A stretch of 64,000 bases of DNA from Mariniflexile fucanivorans (GCF_004341235.1 NZ_SLUP01000003.1:434001-498000); one strand, 5' to 3'. Counted from the stretch's first letter, positions 36,014-44,974 are shown. Made by a program: numbers and translations. The notes: generated by a model from the sequence alone, not told the origin.

Positions 36014-37042
36014 TTATTCCTTATCCAAACTTAAAGTAGTTGAAATAGGATAATGATCGGAATAATGCTGATTATACGCTTTAAAACCATTTACAGAAAA
36101 AGCTTTATCGGCAAAAATATAATCAATACGAACGGGAAAGAATTTAAAATCATAGGTGCGCCCAAACCCGTTACCTGCTTTTAAAAAGGTATCGTTTAAG
36201 TCGCCTTTAATTTTTCTATATACATATGAAAAAGCAGTGTTATTAAAATCACCACAAATAATGGCTTTATATTGAGATTGATTTTTGTGATTTAAAAGTA
36301 ATTCGGTTTGCGATTGTTGCATTTTAAAAGTAGAGCCAATGCGATTAAAAAGTCGCTCGGAATTTTCTTTTTTTAAGCTATCAATTTGTGTATTAATGCG
36401 TAGTGATTGTAAATGTACATTGTAAATTCTAATAGTATCTTTTCCGTTAACTACATCAGCAAAAATAGCATTGTTAGAAGTATTTGGAAATTCCACAGAA
36501 CCCGAATTTATAATAGGAAACTGAGAAAAAATGGCTTGACCGTGTTTTATTTTTTTTCCTGAAAGATATTCGTATTTATATTTAAAAAAAGCTAAATCGT
36601 TATTTTTTCGAGGATGATAATCTTGAATACATAAAATAGCTGGAGCTTCTTTTTTTACAAATTCGATAATTTGGGTATCAATATCTTTTTCTGGAATCCA
36701 TTCAAACAAATTAAACAGCCTAACATTATAGTTCATCACCTTAAAATTGTTGGGGTCTTCAATTTTTTTAGAAGATGAAAACTTATATAATGAACCAAAT
36801 GCCAATTGGCCAATTACCAACACTACCAAAGAAAGCAATAGTTGTTTTTTTACTCTAAACAACCAATATAAAAAAAACAATACGTTACTTAAAATTAAAA
36901 AAGGCACGCCTAAATTAAGCACTGATAACACAGAAAATGTTTTAGGCGGCAAAAAAGGCAACACGAAAGCCAATAATAAAACAAAAGCAAACAACATATT
37001 GATGCTGTAAATAAGCTTATTTATAGTGCCTAAATTTTTCAT
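36014..37042 (-). CDS. endonuclease/exonuclease/phosphatase family membrane protein
   Basis: 342 residues. Three N-terminal membrane helices (about 10-30, 41-60, 66-85), then an EEP (DNase I-like) domain: NYNVRLFN, the CIQDYH segment where the usual catalytic Glu is replaced by Gln-Asp, DTIRIYNVHLQS, ICGDFNNTAFS and the C-terminal RIDYIFAD ... HYSDHYPI. The domain faces the periplasm if the helices insert as usual. Relatives occur next to the rhomboid genes in many Flavobacteriaceae. Substrate (lipid phosphate, nucleic acid) unknown. Confidence 0.87.
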   Translation of the reverse strand: MKNLGTINKLIYSINMLFAFVLLLAFVLPFLPPKTFSVLSVLNLGVPFLILSNVLFFLYWLFRVKKQLLLSLVVLVIGQLAFGSLYKFSSSKKIEDPNNFKVMNYNVRLFNLFEWIPEKDIDTQIIEFVKKEAPAILCIQDYHPRKNNDLAFFKYKYEYLSGKKIKHGQAIFSQFPIINSGSVEFPNTSNNAIFADVVNGKDTIRIYNVHLQSLRINTQIDSLKKENSERLFNRIGSTFKMQQSQTELLLNHKNQSQYKAIICGDFNNTAFSYVYRKIKGDLNDTFLKAGNGFGRTYDFKFFPVRIDYIFADKAFSVNGFKAYNQHYSDHYPISTTLSLDKE

Positions 37043-37132
37043 GAGTTAATACTTATTATTTTTAATGGACACATGCAGTTCGCTATTATTCATTCTTTAA
37101 AGTAATATAATTTTCAACATGCACATACCATA

Positions 37133-37993
37133 CTACTTCCCTGCCCTAAATAAAAACTCCTTTTCTTCGGCCGTTAAACTATCATAACCACTTTTACTTA
37201 TTTTATCTAAAATAACATCAATTTTCTTTTGATTATTAAACTCGTTGAAATCGGCTTTAGTATAGCCACCAACTTTATTTTTATTTTTATGAACGGTTTT
37301 TAATGGTCCTTTTTTTGATGACTTAAACATATTGGCAAATAAATCCATAAAACGTTCAAAGCCTTTGCCAATATCATCACCTTTTAATAGTTGTTTTGCG
37401 TAAAAATAGCCTAATAATGCGCCACCTAAGTGTGCTAAATTTCCGCCTGCATTTCCTAATTCAGGATTACTAATACCTGCAAAAACACCAAAAGTATCCA
37501 TAACAACAATGGCTAAACCAATATACCAAAGTTTTATATTAAACATAAAAAACCGGACCTCTTGGTTGGGCATATAAGCACAAAGAAAAATTAACAAAGC
37601 TCTTACGGCTGCTGATGCTCCAACTAAATTAGAATTTAATCCAAATACACTTGGGAATAAGGTGTAGCACAACATAAACAACAATCCGCCAGACATCGCC
37701 CCAAGAAAGTATATATTCAAAGCCATTTTAGCACTAAATAAATTTAAAAACATACGCCCAATAACATACAACCAAAGCATATTAAAAAGTATATGCAAAA
37801 AGTCATAATGCACAAAAGCATAGGTAATTATTGCCCAGGGTTTTGTTATAAAACGACTTAAATTACTAGGTAACTCAAACCAATTTAAACTTAAAAACAA
37901 GGTTAGAATATATATAACTAAATTAACAGCTATTATTTTTTCTAAAACATTAAGATGTGCTAGTTTATATTTTATGTCGTTTGTTAAGCTCAT
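37133..37993 (-). CDS. rhomboid family intramembrane serine protease (second of a pair)
   Basis: 286 residues from the ATG at 37993, which overlaps the stop of the upstream rhomboid by one base; the frame opens at a TTG (38002). Six membrane helices, the serine in NLVGASAAVRA, the histidine in NLAHLGGALLGYFYA, and HYDFLHILFNMLWLYVIG for the loop-1 and HxxxN region. A long soluble tail of about 75 residues, rich in lysine and glycine (VHKNKNKVGGYTK), ends it. It cuts membrane proteins within the bilayer; substrates unknown. Confidence 0.92.
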   Translation of the reverse strand: MSLTNDIKYKLAHLNVLEKIIAVNLVIYILTLFLSLNWFELPSNLSRFITKPWAIITYAFVHYDFLHILFNMLWLYVIGRMFLNLFSAKMALNIYFLGAMSGGLLFMLCYTLFPSVFGLNSNLVGASAAVRALLIFLCAYMPNQEVRFFMFNIKLWYIGLAIVVMDTFGVFAGISNPELGNAGGNLAHLGGALLGYFYAKQLLKGDDIGKGFERFMDLFANMFKSSKKGPLKTVHKNKNKVGGYTKADFNEFNNQKKIDVILDKISKSGYDSLTAEEKEFLFRAGK

Positions 37994-38760
37994 TAATACC
38001 AACGCTTATTGTTAAACTGATTTTTTTTCCAATACCACATGATGAAAAAGCCTGTAAGTGCTCCACCAACGTGCGCCATGTAAGCGGTATTACTCGGGCT
38101 AAAAAAGGATTGACCGGTAACACCCGAAATTAAATCTAAAATAATGATTCCTGGAATAAAATATTTAGCTTTTATAGGAATAGGTAAAAATATAAGCATC
38201 AATTCTGCATTGGGATTCATCATACCAAATGCAGCCAAAATACCCATAATACAGCCTGAAGCTCCTACCATAGAAGCATTGTAAACTTGAAATATATCTT
38301 GCAATTCTAAAAATTGTGCTTGCGTTACACCTTCTAAAACTTTAGTAGAAGTAAGCATATAATGAATTTGGTCTGAGCTTAAACCCGAAGCTATTAAAGA
38401 ATTATAATTTGGCAAATACTGAAAATAATAATACCCTAATTGCAATGCAACAGCTCCCAACCCTGCTGAAAAATAAATAAACAAAAATCGTTTTGAACCT
38501 AAAACCTGCTCTACTGGTGAGCCAAACATCCACAACGCAAACATGTTAAACAGCAAATGCGTAATGCTTAAATTATTTAAATCGCCTCCCCCATGCATGA
38601 ACATATGTGTAATAATTTGCCATGGCTTAAACAAGTCGTTTTTTGGAAAATACATAGCAAACCACTCATAAAAAGCACCATTGGCGACAAACAAGGTTCC
38701 AATAAACATAATCACATTAATGATTATTAAATGCTTTACGGTTTCAGAAATTCGCATCAT
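37993..38760 (-). CDS. rhomboid family intramembrane serine protease (first of a pair)
   Basis: 255 residues from the ATG at 38760 (MMRISETVKHLIIINVIMF). The frame extends to 38820, but that part translates a dispersed repeat (38805-38828), so it is not coding. The serine is in MVGASGCIMGILAAFGMMNP, the histidine in AHVGGALTGFFIMWYW, and ITHLLFNMFALWMFG is the conserved HxxxN helix. The insert GYYYFQYLPNYNSLIASGL between helices is typical of the flavobacterial form. Coupled to the second rhomboid; mutL lies upstream. Confidence 0.92.
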   Translation of the reverse strand: MMRISETVKHLIIINVIMFIGTLFVANGAFYEWFAMYFPKNDLFKPWQIITHMFMHGGGDLNNLSITHLLFNMFALWMFGSPVEQVLGSKRFLFIYFSAGLGAVALQLGYYYFQYLPNYNSLIASGLSSDQIHYMLTSTKVLEGVTQAQFLELQDIFQVYNASMVGASGCIMGILAAFGMMNPNAELMLIFLPIPIKAKYFIPGIIILDLISGVTGQSFFSPSNTAYMAHVGGALTGFFIMWYWKKNQFNNKRWY

Positions 38761-38804
38761 AGTTTTAATAGTTCTTATAAAATAAAAAAAGTAATTATAA
38801 AACC

Positions 38805-38828
38805 TTTCGACTGCGCTCAAGGTGACAG
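38805..38828 (-). repeat. dispersed repeat element (single copy)
   Basis: Minus strand reads gtcaccttgagcgcagtcgaaag, a variant of the tgagcttgtcgaa element seen at 9107, 56024 and 57538. It lies in the gap between mutL and the first rhomboid gene. Confidence 0.6.
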
Positions 38829-38848
38829 TAATTATTTTCTTGTCTTTG

Positions 38849-40699
38849 TTATATAAATTTTTTATCTAATTCGTCAACACTCATAATAATGAATGTAGTT
38901 CGATTGGTTGGTGACACATTAGGCTCTTTACATGCAAATAGCTTATTTACTAAATGCTCTTGCTCATCTTTTAAGAGTGATTGCCCTTTTTTAATGGCTA
39001 AACTTTTTGCCATCGACTTTGCCAGTAAATCGGTAGCACTAAAATGAGTGTCTGGTACTTCATTTTCAACATCACTAATTAATTGTTCTAAAATAATAGA
39101 TACTTCACTTTCTGGAACTGAAACAGGTACACCTGTAATTTCAATAGTTTCATCACTAACGTTTGAAAACACAAAACCTGTATGCTCTAAATCTTCTTGC
39201 AATTGACTAATGATTTGAATTTCCTGTGAAGAAAAATGGAGTTCCAAAGGAAATAACAATTGTTGACTCACCCCTTCCTTAATGGTTAAATTCTTAAGAA
39301 AATCTTCATACAAAATACGTTGATGCGCCCGATGCTGATCGATAACCAACATACCCGATTTTATGGTACTTACAATATACTTATTATGAAGTTGATACGT
39401 TGTTTTTGTTTGTTCAATTTTATTAACATCAGCAAAAGCAGATATCGTAGTTTCTTCACTTTCAAAATGAACTTCACTGAAATCGTTTTCGGTTTTAGTT
39501 CCTTTCGATTCTAAACCTACATATAAACTATCCCAATTATTGGATGTTTGCTTTTTAACAGACGTTGTTTGCTTTCCTGAAGCATAACTTTCTTTAAACG
39601 GATTAAAACTTCTATCTACTTCTATAACCGGTGTACTTGTTTCTTTATTATTGAAATGATATGGTGTATCTAAATTAGCATCACGCTCAAAATCAAGTAC
39701 GGGAGCAATATTAAACTGCCCTAAACTATGCTTTACTGCCGAACGTAATAACGCATAAAGCGTATGTTCATCATCAAACTTAATTTCCGTTTTTGTAGGA
39801 TGAATGTTGATGTCTATCGTTTCTGGATTTACCGTTAAATTTAAAAAATAACTAGGGTGATTTCCGCTTTTAAGCAAACCTTCAAACGCTGAAGAAATGG
39901 CATGATTTAAATACGGACTTTTTATAAACCGATCGTTCACAAAAAAATATTGTTCGCCTCTGGTTTTTTTAGCGTACTCTGGTTTCCCAACAAATCCTGA
40001 AATTTTCAAAACTTCAGTATCTTCTTCAACAGGTACTAATTTTTCGTTTGTTTTGTTTCCGAAGATATTAACAATACGCTGTCTATAATTACTAATAGGA
40101 AGATTAAATGCTTCACTTCCATTATTATACATAGCAAAACTTATAGAAGGATGCGCCAACGCTACGCGATGAAATTCATCAAAAACATGACGCAGTTCTA
40201 CGGTATTGGATTTTAAAAAATTACGACGCGCAGGAATATTAAAAAATAAGTTTTTTACTGAAATTGACGTCCCTTTTGGTGTTACCACAACCTCTTGAGA
40301 TACGATGGTACTGCCTTCTATTACAATACTATTGCCAACTTCATCGTTTTCTTGCTTTGTTTTTAACTCCACATGCGCAATGGCCGCGATACTAGCTAAG
40401 GCTTCACCACGAAATCCTTTAGTGTTTAAATGAAATAAATCGTCTGCAGTCCGAATTTTAGAAGTGGCATGACGCTCGAAACTCAATCGAGCATCGGTGG
40501 TACTCATGCCTTTTCCGTTATCAATCACTTGAACGAGTGTTTTACCCGCGTCTTTTATAATGAGTTTTATAACAGATGCATTGGCATCAATCGCATTTTC
40601 TAATAATTCCTTAACCACGGAGGCAGGACGTTGTACAACTTCTCCAGCGGCAATTTGGTTTGCTACATGATCTGGTAATAGCTGTATAATGTCTGCCAT
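38849..40699 (-). CDS. mutL: DNA mismatch repair protein MutL
   Basis: 616 residues. GHKL ATPase motifs: LLENAIDANAS, DNGKGM, RHATSKI and TKGFRGEALASIAA. Then the transducer part with VGKPEYAKKTRGEQYFFVNDR (split), HPTKTEIKF, a variable linker (about 335-440), and the C-terminal dimerisation domain with VIDQHRAHQRILYEDF. The C-terminal ACKEPNVSPTNRT replaces the ACR/CPHGRP region of endonuclease-type MutL, so strand nicking is not clearly supported. It couples mismatch recognition by MutS to repair. Confidence 0.95.
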   Translation of the reverse strand: MADIIQLLPDHVANQIAAGEVVQRPASVVKELLENAIDANASVIKLIIKDAGKTLVQVIDNGKGMSTTDARLSFERHATSKIRTADDLFHLNTKGFRGEALASIAAIAHVELKTKQENDEVGNSIVIEGSTIVSQEVVVTPKGTSISVKNLFFNIPARRNFLKSNTVELRHVFDEFHRVALAHPSISFAMYNNGSEAFNLPISNYRQRIVNIFGNKTNEKLVPVEEDTEVLKISGFVGKPEYAKKTRGEQYFFVNDRFIKSPYLNHAISSAFEGLLKSGNHPSYFLNLTVNPETIDINIHPTKTEIKFDDEHTLYALLRSAVKHSLGQFNIAPVLDFERDANLDTPYHFNNKETSTPVIEVDRSFNPFKESYASGKQTTSVKKQTSNNWDSLYVGLESKGTKTENDFSEVHFESEETTISAFADVNKIEQTKTTYQLHNKYIVSTIKSGMLVIDQHRAHQRILYEDFLKNLTIKEGVSQQLLFPLELHFSSQEIQIISQLQEDLEHTGFVFSNVSDETIEITGVPVSVPESEVSIILEQLISDVENEVPDTHFSATDLLAKSMAKSLAIKKGQSLLKDEQEHLVNKLFACKEPNVSPTNRTTFIIMSVDELDKKFI

Positions 40700-40702
40700 A
40701 AA

Positions 40703-40990
40703 TTATTTAGAAAAGAATATAGATAAATCGAATTCGATAATTGCTAAAAATATAAAAACTAATATTGCAATAATGATTAAAATACGTCTATCAGCTTTTT
40801 TATCTGGGTTACTTTTTAACTCACCTAAGGCATTTACAATCTTAGTTTTTAAGCCCGTATTGCCTCCAACGGTTTTTCTATATTCGTCAAATTTATGTTT
40901 AATTTCAAAGGGGTTACCTTCACCTTTATCGTCAAAATAACGTGGTGTATAACTAAATTTTTTGTTTTTGCGTTGCTTTAAAATGGCCAT
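40703..40990 (-). CDS. small single-helix membrane protein, paralogue 1
   Basis: 95 residues from the ATG at 40990 (MAILKQRKNKKFSYTPRYF); the longer frame to 41041 overlaps the neighbour. A basic and aromatic N-terminus (KQRKNKKFSYTPRYFDD), a charged middle with FEIKHKFDEYRKTVGG, and one membrane helix near the C-terminus (about 70-90). Relatives have been labelled riboflavin synthase subunit beta, which nothing in the sequence supports. It lies 3 bases upstream of mutL and shares its N-terminal motif with the next protein upstream. Confidence 0.75.
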   Translation of the reverse strand: MAILKQRKNKKFSYTPRYFDDKGEGNPFEIKHKFDEYRKTVGGNTGLKTKIVNALGELKSNPDKKADRRILIIIAILVFIFLAIIEFDLSIFFSK

Positions 40991-41007
40991 AATTTCTAAG
41001 TTTTTGG

Positions 41008-41259
41008 TTACATGAATTTCTTTTCTAATAAATACATGCAAATCAATAATAATACCAAAACTATAATGAGTGTTCGTATTGGCATAGCACCTTTTACTTT
41101 TCGGCTTCTTTCGCTATTACGTTTCCATTGAGAAACAAAGTCTTTATTCTTAGAATTTTCTAAGGTATTATCTAATTCCTTTTCTTTTAAAGAACCGGAT
41201 TGATAATTAAAGGATTTATTTTTGCGTTGTTTCAACAAAATGCATACGTTCTTACCCAT
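41008..41259 (-). CDS. small single-helix membrane protein, paralogue 2
   Basis: 83 residues from the ATG at 41259. It repeats the plan of the downstream protein: LKQRKNKSFNYQSG near the N-terminus, a charged middle (LENSKNKDFVSQWKRNSERSR) and one C-terminal membrane helix (about 61-78). Seventeen bases separate the two. The shared LKQRKNKxFxY signature and order suggest tandem duplication followed by divergence. Function unknown; the basic motif could bind lipid head groups or nucleic acid. Confidence 0.65.
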   Translation of the reverse strand: MGKNVCILLKQRKNKSFNYQSGSLKEKELDNTLENSKNKDFVSQWKRNSERSRKVKGAMPIRTLIIVLVLLLICMYLLEKKFM

Positions 41260-41321
41260 CAAAAATACTTAAAAATAGGCAGAAACGGGAAATTGAATTG
41301 CTAAAAAATGTTAACAAAACG

Positions 41322-41355
41322 AATTGACAATTGATAATTGGCAATTGATAATTAA
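41322..41355. repeat. short aattgataatt tandem/inverted repeat
   Basis: attgacaattgataattggcaattgataatt consists of alternating near-identical 10-12 base units that are self-complementary (aatt). A similar run lies at about 57655-57695. No coding content; it may end the ribH transcript. Confidence 0.5.
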
Positions 41356-41380
41356 AAACTGGATTTACTTAGTAATTTAA

Positions 41381-41866
41381 CTAACTATTTTTTCGTAGTT
41401 CCGCCATTTTAATAGCGGCAATGGCAGCTTCTGTTCCTTTATTACCGTGTTTACCACCAGAGCGATCTATAGATTGTTGCATGGTATTATCGGTAAGCAA
41501 ACAGAAAATTACAGGTGTTTCATGTAGCACATTCAAGTCTTTAATACCTTGTGTAACGCCTTCACATACAAAATCGAAATGTTTGGTTTCTCCTTGAATA
41601 ACGCAACCAATAGCAATAACAGCATTTACCATCTGCTCTTGCATTTTTTTACTTCCGTATATAAGCTCAAAGCTACCTGGAACATCCCAACGGATGATAT
41701 TACTTGGCAACACACCATTTTCTATAAGTGCATCATAGGCACCTTTATATAAGCCTTCAGTAATGGTATCGTTCCATTCTGAAACAACAATCCCAAACCG
41801 AAACTTGCTCGCATTTGGGATTGTTGCCTTAGCGTAATCGGATAAATTTTTGTTTGCCGTAGCCAT
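41381..41866 (-). CDS. ribH: 6,7-dimethyl-8-ribityllumazine synthase
   Basis: 161 residues from the ATG at 41866 (MATANKNLSDY); the longer frame (to 41899) runs into the upstream gene. It has RFGIVVSEWNDTITEGLYKGA, the WDVPGSFELIYGSKKM region, the phosphate-binding GCVIQGETKHFDFVCE with the catalytic histidine, and DNTMQQSIDRSGGKHGNKGTEAA (split). It makes the penultimate riboflavin intermediate. It follows the TPR gene by one base; no FMN riboswitch is visible upstream. Confidence 0.95.
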   Translation of the reverse strand: MATANKNLSDYAKATIPNASKFRFGIVVSEWNDTITEGLYKGAYDALIENGVLPSNIIRWDVPGSFELIYGSKKMQEQMVNAVIAIGCVIQGETKHFDFVCEGVTQGIKDLNVLHETPVIFCLLTDNTMQQSIDRSGGKHGNKGTEAAIAAIKMAELRKNS

Positions 41867-41867
41867 A

Positions 41868-42638
41868 CTATTTGTTTGCCAATACCTGAGCTTTACCAAT
41901 AAATACGTCTATGGTTCCAGCTTCAGATGCGTTTGGATATTCTTCTTTAATTCTATTAAAATAAGTAAGTGCTTTATCGGCTTTACCTAAATCTAACGCC
42001 GTAATACCCGCTTTATATAAATACATAGGCGTAGTATATTCGTTGTTGCGCAATTCTGCTGCTTGCTCATAATAATCTAAAGCGTCTTCAGATTGATTTA
42101 ATTGTGCAAACGCATCACCAATATTACCTTTAGCTATGGGTGCTAATATTTCATCATCACTTTTAAAATCACTTAAATGCTCAATCGCTTTTTTGTAATC
42201 TTTTAAATGTAAGTAAGCGGTACCTGCATAGTAATTAGCTAGGTTCGCAGATGGTGTTCCACTGTGCTCCTTAATAATATCCAACATACCAAATTTACCT
42301 TCGCCACCTTTTAAAGCTAACGTATAAAGTGAATCTTTAGCAGTACCGTTTACGGCATCGTTAAAATATTTTTGAGCTTGAAACATATCGTTCATAGCGT
42401 TTACTTGTTTTGGCTTCGCTACAAACTCGTTGTAACCTAAATACCCTAAAACAACAGCAGCCACAACACCAATAATAATAAAAATGTATTTTTGGTTCTT
42501 AGCTACGAAGTCTTCAGTTTTTGATGCAGTTTCATCAAGTGAGTTAAAAACTTCCGCCGTAGTAGAATGTTGTTCTACTTCTTCTACCTTCTCTTCTTTT
42601 GTTTTTGGTTTGTATCCTCTTTTATTATAAGTTGCCAT
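41868..42638 (-). CDS. membrane-anchored tetratricopeptide-repeat protein (YfgM/BamD-like)
   Basis: 256 residues. An acidic N-terminal stretch, one membrane helix (about 51-70, IFIIIGVVAAVVLGYLGYNEF), then TPR units from about 80 to 250 (ANYYAGTAYLHLKDYKKAIEHL, GDAFAQLNQSEDALDYYEQAAEL). The topology matches YfgM-like ancillary proteins, with TPRs in the periplasm. It lies immediately upstream of ribH in one transcript and is divergent from recF. Partner unknown. Confidence 0.86.
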   Translation of the reverse strand: MATYNKRGYKPKTKEEKVEEVEQHSTTAEVFNSLDETASKTEDFVAKNQKYIFIIIGVVAAVVLGYLGYNEFVAKPKQVNAMNDMFQAQKYFNDAVNGTAKDSLYTLALKGGEGKFGMLDIIKEHSGTPSANLANYYAGTAYLHLKDYKKAIEHLSDFKSDDEILAPIAKGNIGDAFAQLNQSEDALDYYEQAAELRNNEYTTPMYLYKAGITALDLGKADKALTYFNRIKEEYPNASEAGTIDVFIGKAQVLANK

Positions 42639-42664
42639 GTATGTGGTCTAAAATTAATGCGCCG

Positions 42665-42672
42665 CAAAAATA
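42665..42672 (-). promoter_or_regulatory. -7 element for the TPR-ribH transcript
   Basis: Minus strand reads TATTTTTG (TAnnTTTG), 27 bases before the TPR gene start. The -33 region is only T-rich, not a clean TTTG. Confidence 0.4.
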
Positions 42673-42777
42673 TAATTTTTCTTCATAACTAAAAGGGTAT
42701 TTATTTGATATTTTTCAATAATTTGCACATCCTTTTAAAGAGTTACCATTCTTTATAGCTTTTAAGTACGCTTTTTT

Positions 42778-43857
42778 ATGATTTTAAAATCACTTTCATT
42801 ACTTAATTATAAGAATTTCGATAGTAAAACGTTCACTTTCAACGATAAAATAAATTGTATTGTTGGCAATAACGGTATTGGAAAAACAAATGTATTGGAT
42901 GCTATTTATCATTTATCTTTTGGAAAAAGCTATTTTAACCCCGTTGCTTCTCAAAATATTAAGCATGATGAAGACTTTTTTGTGATTAATGGCGATTATG
43001 AAAAAGAAAATAAAACCGAAAAAGTAGTTGTAAGTTTAAAACGCGGACAAACAAAAGTGATTAAACGCAACGGTAAAGCTTATGAAAAGTTTAGCGAGCA
43101 CATCGGCTTTTTACCTTTAGTTATTATCTCTCCTGCCGATAGGGATTTAATTATTGAAGGCAGCGATACCCGCCGAAAATTCATTGATAGTGTTATTTCA
43201 CAGAGTGATAAAAGCTATTTAACAAACCTTATCAGTTATAATAAAATTTTAGCACAGCGTAACGCACTGTTAAAATATTTTGCATTAAACCACACGTTTA
43301 ATAAAGACACTTTAGATGTTTACAACACCCAACTAAACGATTTTGGAGCTGTTATTTTTGAAAAACGTGACGCTTTTCTACAAACATTCATCCCTATTTT
43401 TAAAGCGCGTTATCAAGCCATAAGCAATGGGAATGAAGCAGTTGAATTAAATTACCACAGCGATTTATTTGAAGACAACTTAAATACCCTACTTCAAAAA
43501 AACATTAATAAAGACAAAGCGCTGCAATACACAAGCGTTGGCATTCATAAAGATGATTTGCATTTTAATATTGAAAATCATCCTATTAAAAAATTTGGAA
43601 GTCAAGGGCAACAAAAATCGTTTTTAATCGCTTTAAAATTGGCTCAATTCGATTTTATTAAAGCGCAAAGCCATGTAAATCCCATTCTATTACTGGACGA
43701 TATTTTTGATAAATTAGATGAAAACAGAGTCGCACAAATAATTAAATTAGTCGATAATGAAGATTTTGGGCAACTTTTTATAAGCGACACCCATGCAGAA
43801 CGTACTGAAAACGCAGTAAAACAGGTTCATCAAAGTTATGAGATTTTTAAGTTATGA
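42778..43857 (+). CDS. recF: DNA replication and repair protein RecF
   Basis: 359 residues. Walker [25 protein letters not shown] in its usual place (31-38 core), the [27 protein letters not shown] segment characteristic of RecF, the signature [17 protein letters not shown], Walker [15 protein letters not shown] and D-loop. It loads RecA at gaps with RecO and RecR. It is not next to dnaA or dnaN here, which is normal in Flavobacteriia. DUF721 follows after 36 bases. Confidence 0.96.
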   Translation: MILKSLSLLNYKNFDSKTFTFNDKINCIVGNNGIGKTNVLDAIYHLSFGKSYFNPVASQNIKHDEDFFVINGDYEKENKTEKVVVSLKRGQTKVIKRNGKAYEKFSEHIGFLPLVIISPADRDLIIEGSDTRRKFIDSVISQSDKSYLTNLISYNKILAQRNALLKYFALNHTFNKDTLDVYNTQLNDFGAVIFEKRDAFLQTFIPIFKARYQAISNGNEAVELNYHSDLFEDNLNTLLQKNINKDKALQYTSVGIHKDDLHFNIENHPIKKFGSQGQQKSFLIALKLAQFDFIKAQSHVNPILLLDDIFDKLDENRVAQIIKLVDNEDFGQLFISDTHAERTENAVKQVHQSYEIFKL

Positions 43858-43893
43858 CGGCGAGACAAACACCTAACACCTAAAACCTGAAAA

Positions 43894-44190
43894 ATGGCAA
43901 AACGCAATAACGAAAACATAAGTATATCGGACGCTCTTAAAGAATTTGTAGAGACCAACAAATTAGAAAAAGGCTTAAACAAGGTAAATGTTGCCGATGC
44001 TTGGGCAAACCTAATGGGTAACGGTGTTAACAACTACACCACCGCTGTAAATTTAGAACGCGACACGCTTTATATTCAACTTAATTCGAGTGTTTTGAGA
44101 GAAGAATTAAGTTACGGAAAAGAAAAAATAATTAAGATGCTTAATGAAGAATTAGGCAAAGAAATTATTAAAAAATTGATTCTAAGATAA
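43894..44190 (+). CDS. DUF721 (DciA-like) protein
   Basis: 98 residues. It begins with a helix (ISDALKEFVETNKLEKGLNKVNV), then the family core VADAWANLMGNGVNNYTTAVNLERDTLYIQLNSSVLREELSYGKEKI (split here), and ends EIIKKLILR. DUF721 proteins next to recF resemble the N-terminal part of DciA, a helicase loader in bacteria lacking DnaC, so a replication role is likely. No DNA-binding extra domain is seen. Confidence 0.88.
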   Translation: MAKRNNENISISDALKEFVETNKLEKGLNKVNVADAWANLMGNGVNNYTTAVNLERDTLYIQLNSSVLREELSYGKEKIIKMLNEELGKEIIKKLILR

Positions 44191-44231
44191 TTACACAAAC
44201 CCATTTAAAATAAAAAAAACAACAAAAAGCA

Positions 44232-44260
44232 TTGATGTGTGAAAAATTATACTACCTTTG
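44232..44260 (+). promoter_or_regulatory. Bacteroidota promoter of the first cold-shock gene
   Basis: TTG (44232-44234) followed after 18 bases by TACCTTTG (44253-44260), a full match to TAnnTTTG, 28 bases before the ATG. It is one of the clearest promoters in the window. Confidence 0.7.
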
Positions 44261-44288
44261 TTTCTTAAATTTTTATAAATAAATTACA

Positions 44289-44480
44289 ATGAGTAAAGGT
44301 ACCGTAAAATTCTTCAATGATTCTAAAGGTTTTGGATTCATCACTGAAGATGACAACAACAAAGAACATTTCGTACACATTTCAGGACTTATCGATGAAA
44401 TTCGTGAAGGTGATGCAGTTGAATTCGATCTACAAGAAGGTAGAAAAGGATTAAACGCCGTAAACGTAAAAGTAATCTAA
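44289..44480 (+). CDS. cold-shock protein, copy 1
   Basis: 63 residues. OB-fold cold-shock domain with RNP1 KGFGFI (residues 13-18) and RNP2-type HFVHIS (27-32). It binds single-stranded RNA and DNA and loosens mRNA structure. Copy 2, starting 351 bases downstream, differs by one residue (Arg against Lys near position 53), so the two are a recent duplicate or kept alike by gene conversion. It has its own promoter and terminator. Confidence 0.95.
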   Translation: MSKGTVKFFNDSKGFGFITEDDNNKEHFVHISGLIDEIREGDAVEFDLQEGRKGLNAVNVKVI

Positions 44481-44504
44481 TACATATACTTTAACAATTA
44501 CATT

Positions 44505-44537
44505 AAAAGCCTATCAATCATTTTGATAGGCTTTTTT
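44505..44537 (+). terminator. terminator of cold-shock gene copy 1
   Basis: aaaagcctatcaa and ttgataggctttttt form a 13-bp stem followed by six T. The same hairpin in altered form follows copy 2, with compensating base changes in the stem (gcctatc/gataggc against gtctatc/gatagac). Confidence 0.9.
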
Positions 44538-44601
44538 GTTGAATTTAATCTTAAAAATCAAATTAACTGCAAAATACATGATATGCTAAGATATTTAGCG
44601 G

Positions 44602-44609
44602 TACTTTTG
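44602..44609 (+). promoter_or_regulatory. -7 element of cold-shock gene copy 2
   Basis: TACTTTTG matches TAnnTTTG 31 bases before the ATG at 44640. No clear -33 element is visible. Confidence 0.45.
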
Positions 44610-44639
44610 AAACAATAATTAATATTTAATATTTATAAC

Positions 44640-44831
44640 ATGAGTAAAGGTACCGTAAAATTCTTCAATGATTCTAAAGGTTTTGGATTCATCACTGAAG
44701 ATGACAACAACAAAGAACATTTCGTACACATTTCAGGACTTATCGATGAAATTCGTGAAGGTGATGCCGTTGAATTCGATTTACAAGAAGGTAAAAAAGG
44801 TTTAAACGCCGTAAACGTAAAAGTAATCTAA
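44640..44831 (+). CDS. cold-shock protein, copy 2
   Basis: 63 residues, nearly identical to copy 1 in protein and DNA; I count about four base differences in the coding region. The same RNP1 and RNP2 motifs are present. The similarity continues through the stop into the terminator, while the upstream leaders differ, so the duplicated unit ran from the start codon to the hairpin and the two copies may respond to different signals. Confidence 0.95.
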   Translation: MSKGTVKFFNDSKGFGFITEDDNNKEHFVHISGLIDEIREGDAVEFDLQEGKKGLNAVNVKVI

Positions 44832-44856
44832 TACACATACTTTAACAATTACAATT

Positions 44857-44886
44857 AAAAGTCTATCAATCAATTTGATAGACTTT
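44857..44886 (+). terminator. terminator of cold-shock gene copy 2
   Basis: aaaagtctatcaa and tttgatagacttt form a 12-13 bp stem with a 4-base loop. The T-run is interrupted (tttcttg), so termination may be weaker than after copy 1. Confidence 0.8.
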
Positions 44887-44974
44887 CTTGTTTTTATATA
44901 CTTTCTGAAAAAAACATTTTTTTTTTCATATTTTTTTGTATTACATTTATAGTATTAATTTAATAATTTAAAGT

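Noticed and set aside
38761-38820. N-terminal extension of the first rhomboid (MSAVERF...)
   Set aside because: It translates the dispersed repeat at 38805-38828; the ATG at 38760 gives the normal rhomboid N-terminus.
40703-41041. Riboflavin synthase beta subunit label for the small membrane protein
   Set aside because: No lumazine-synthase motif is present; true RibH is at 41381-41866.
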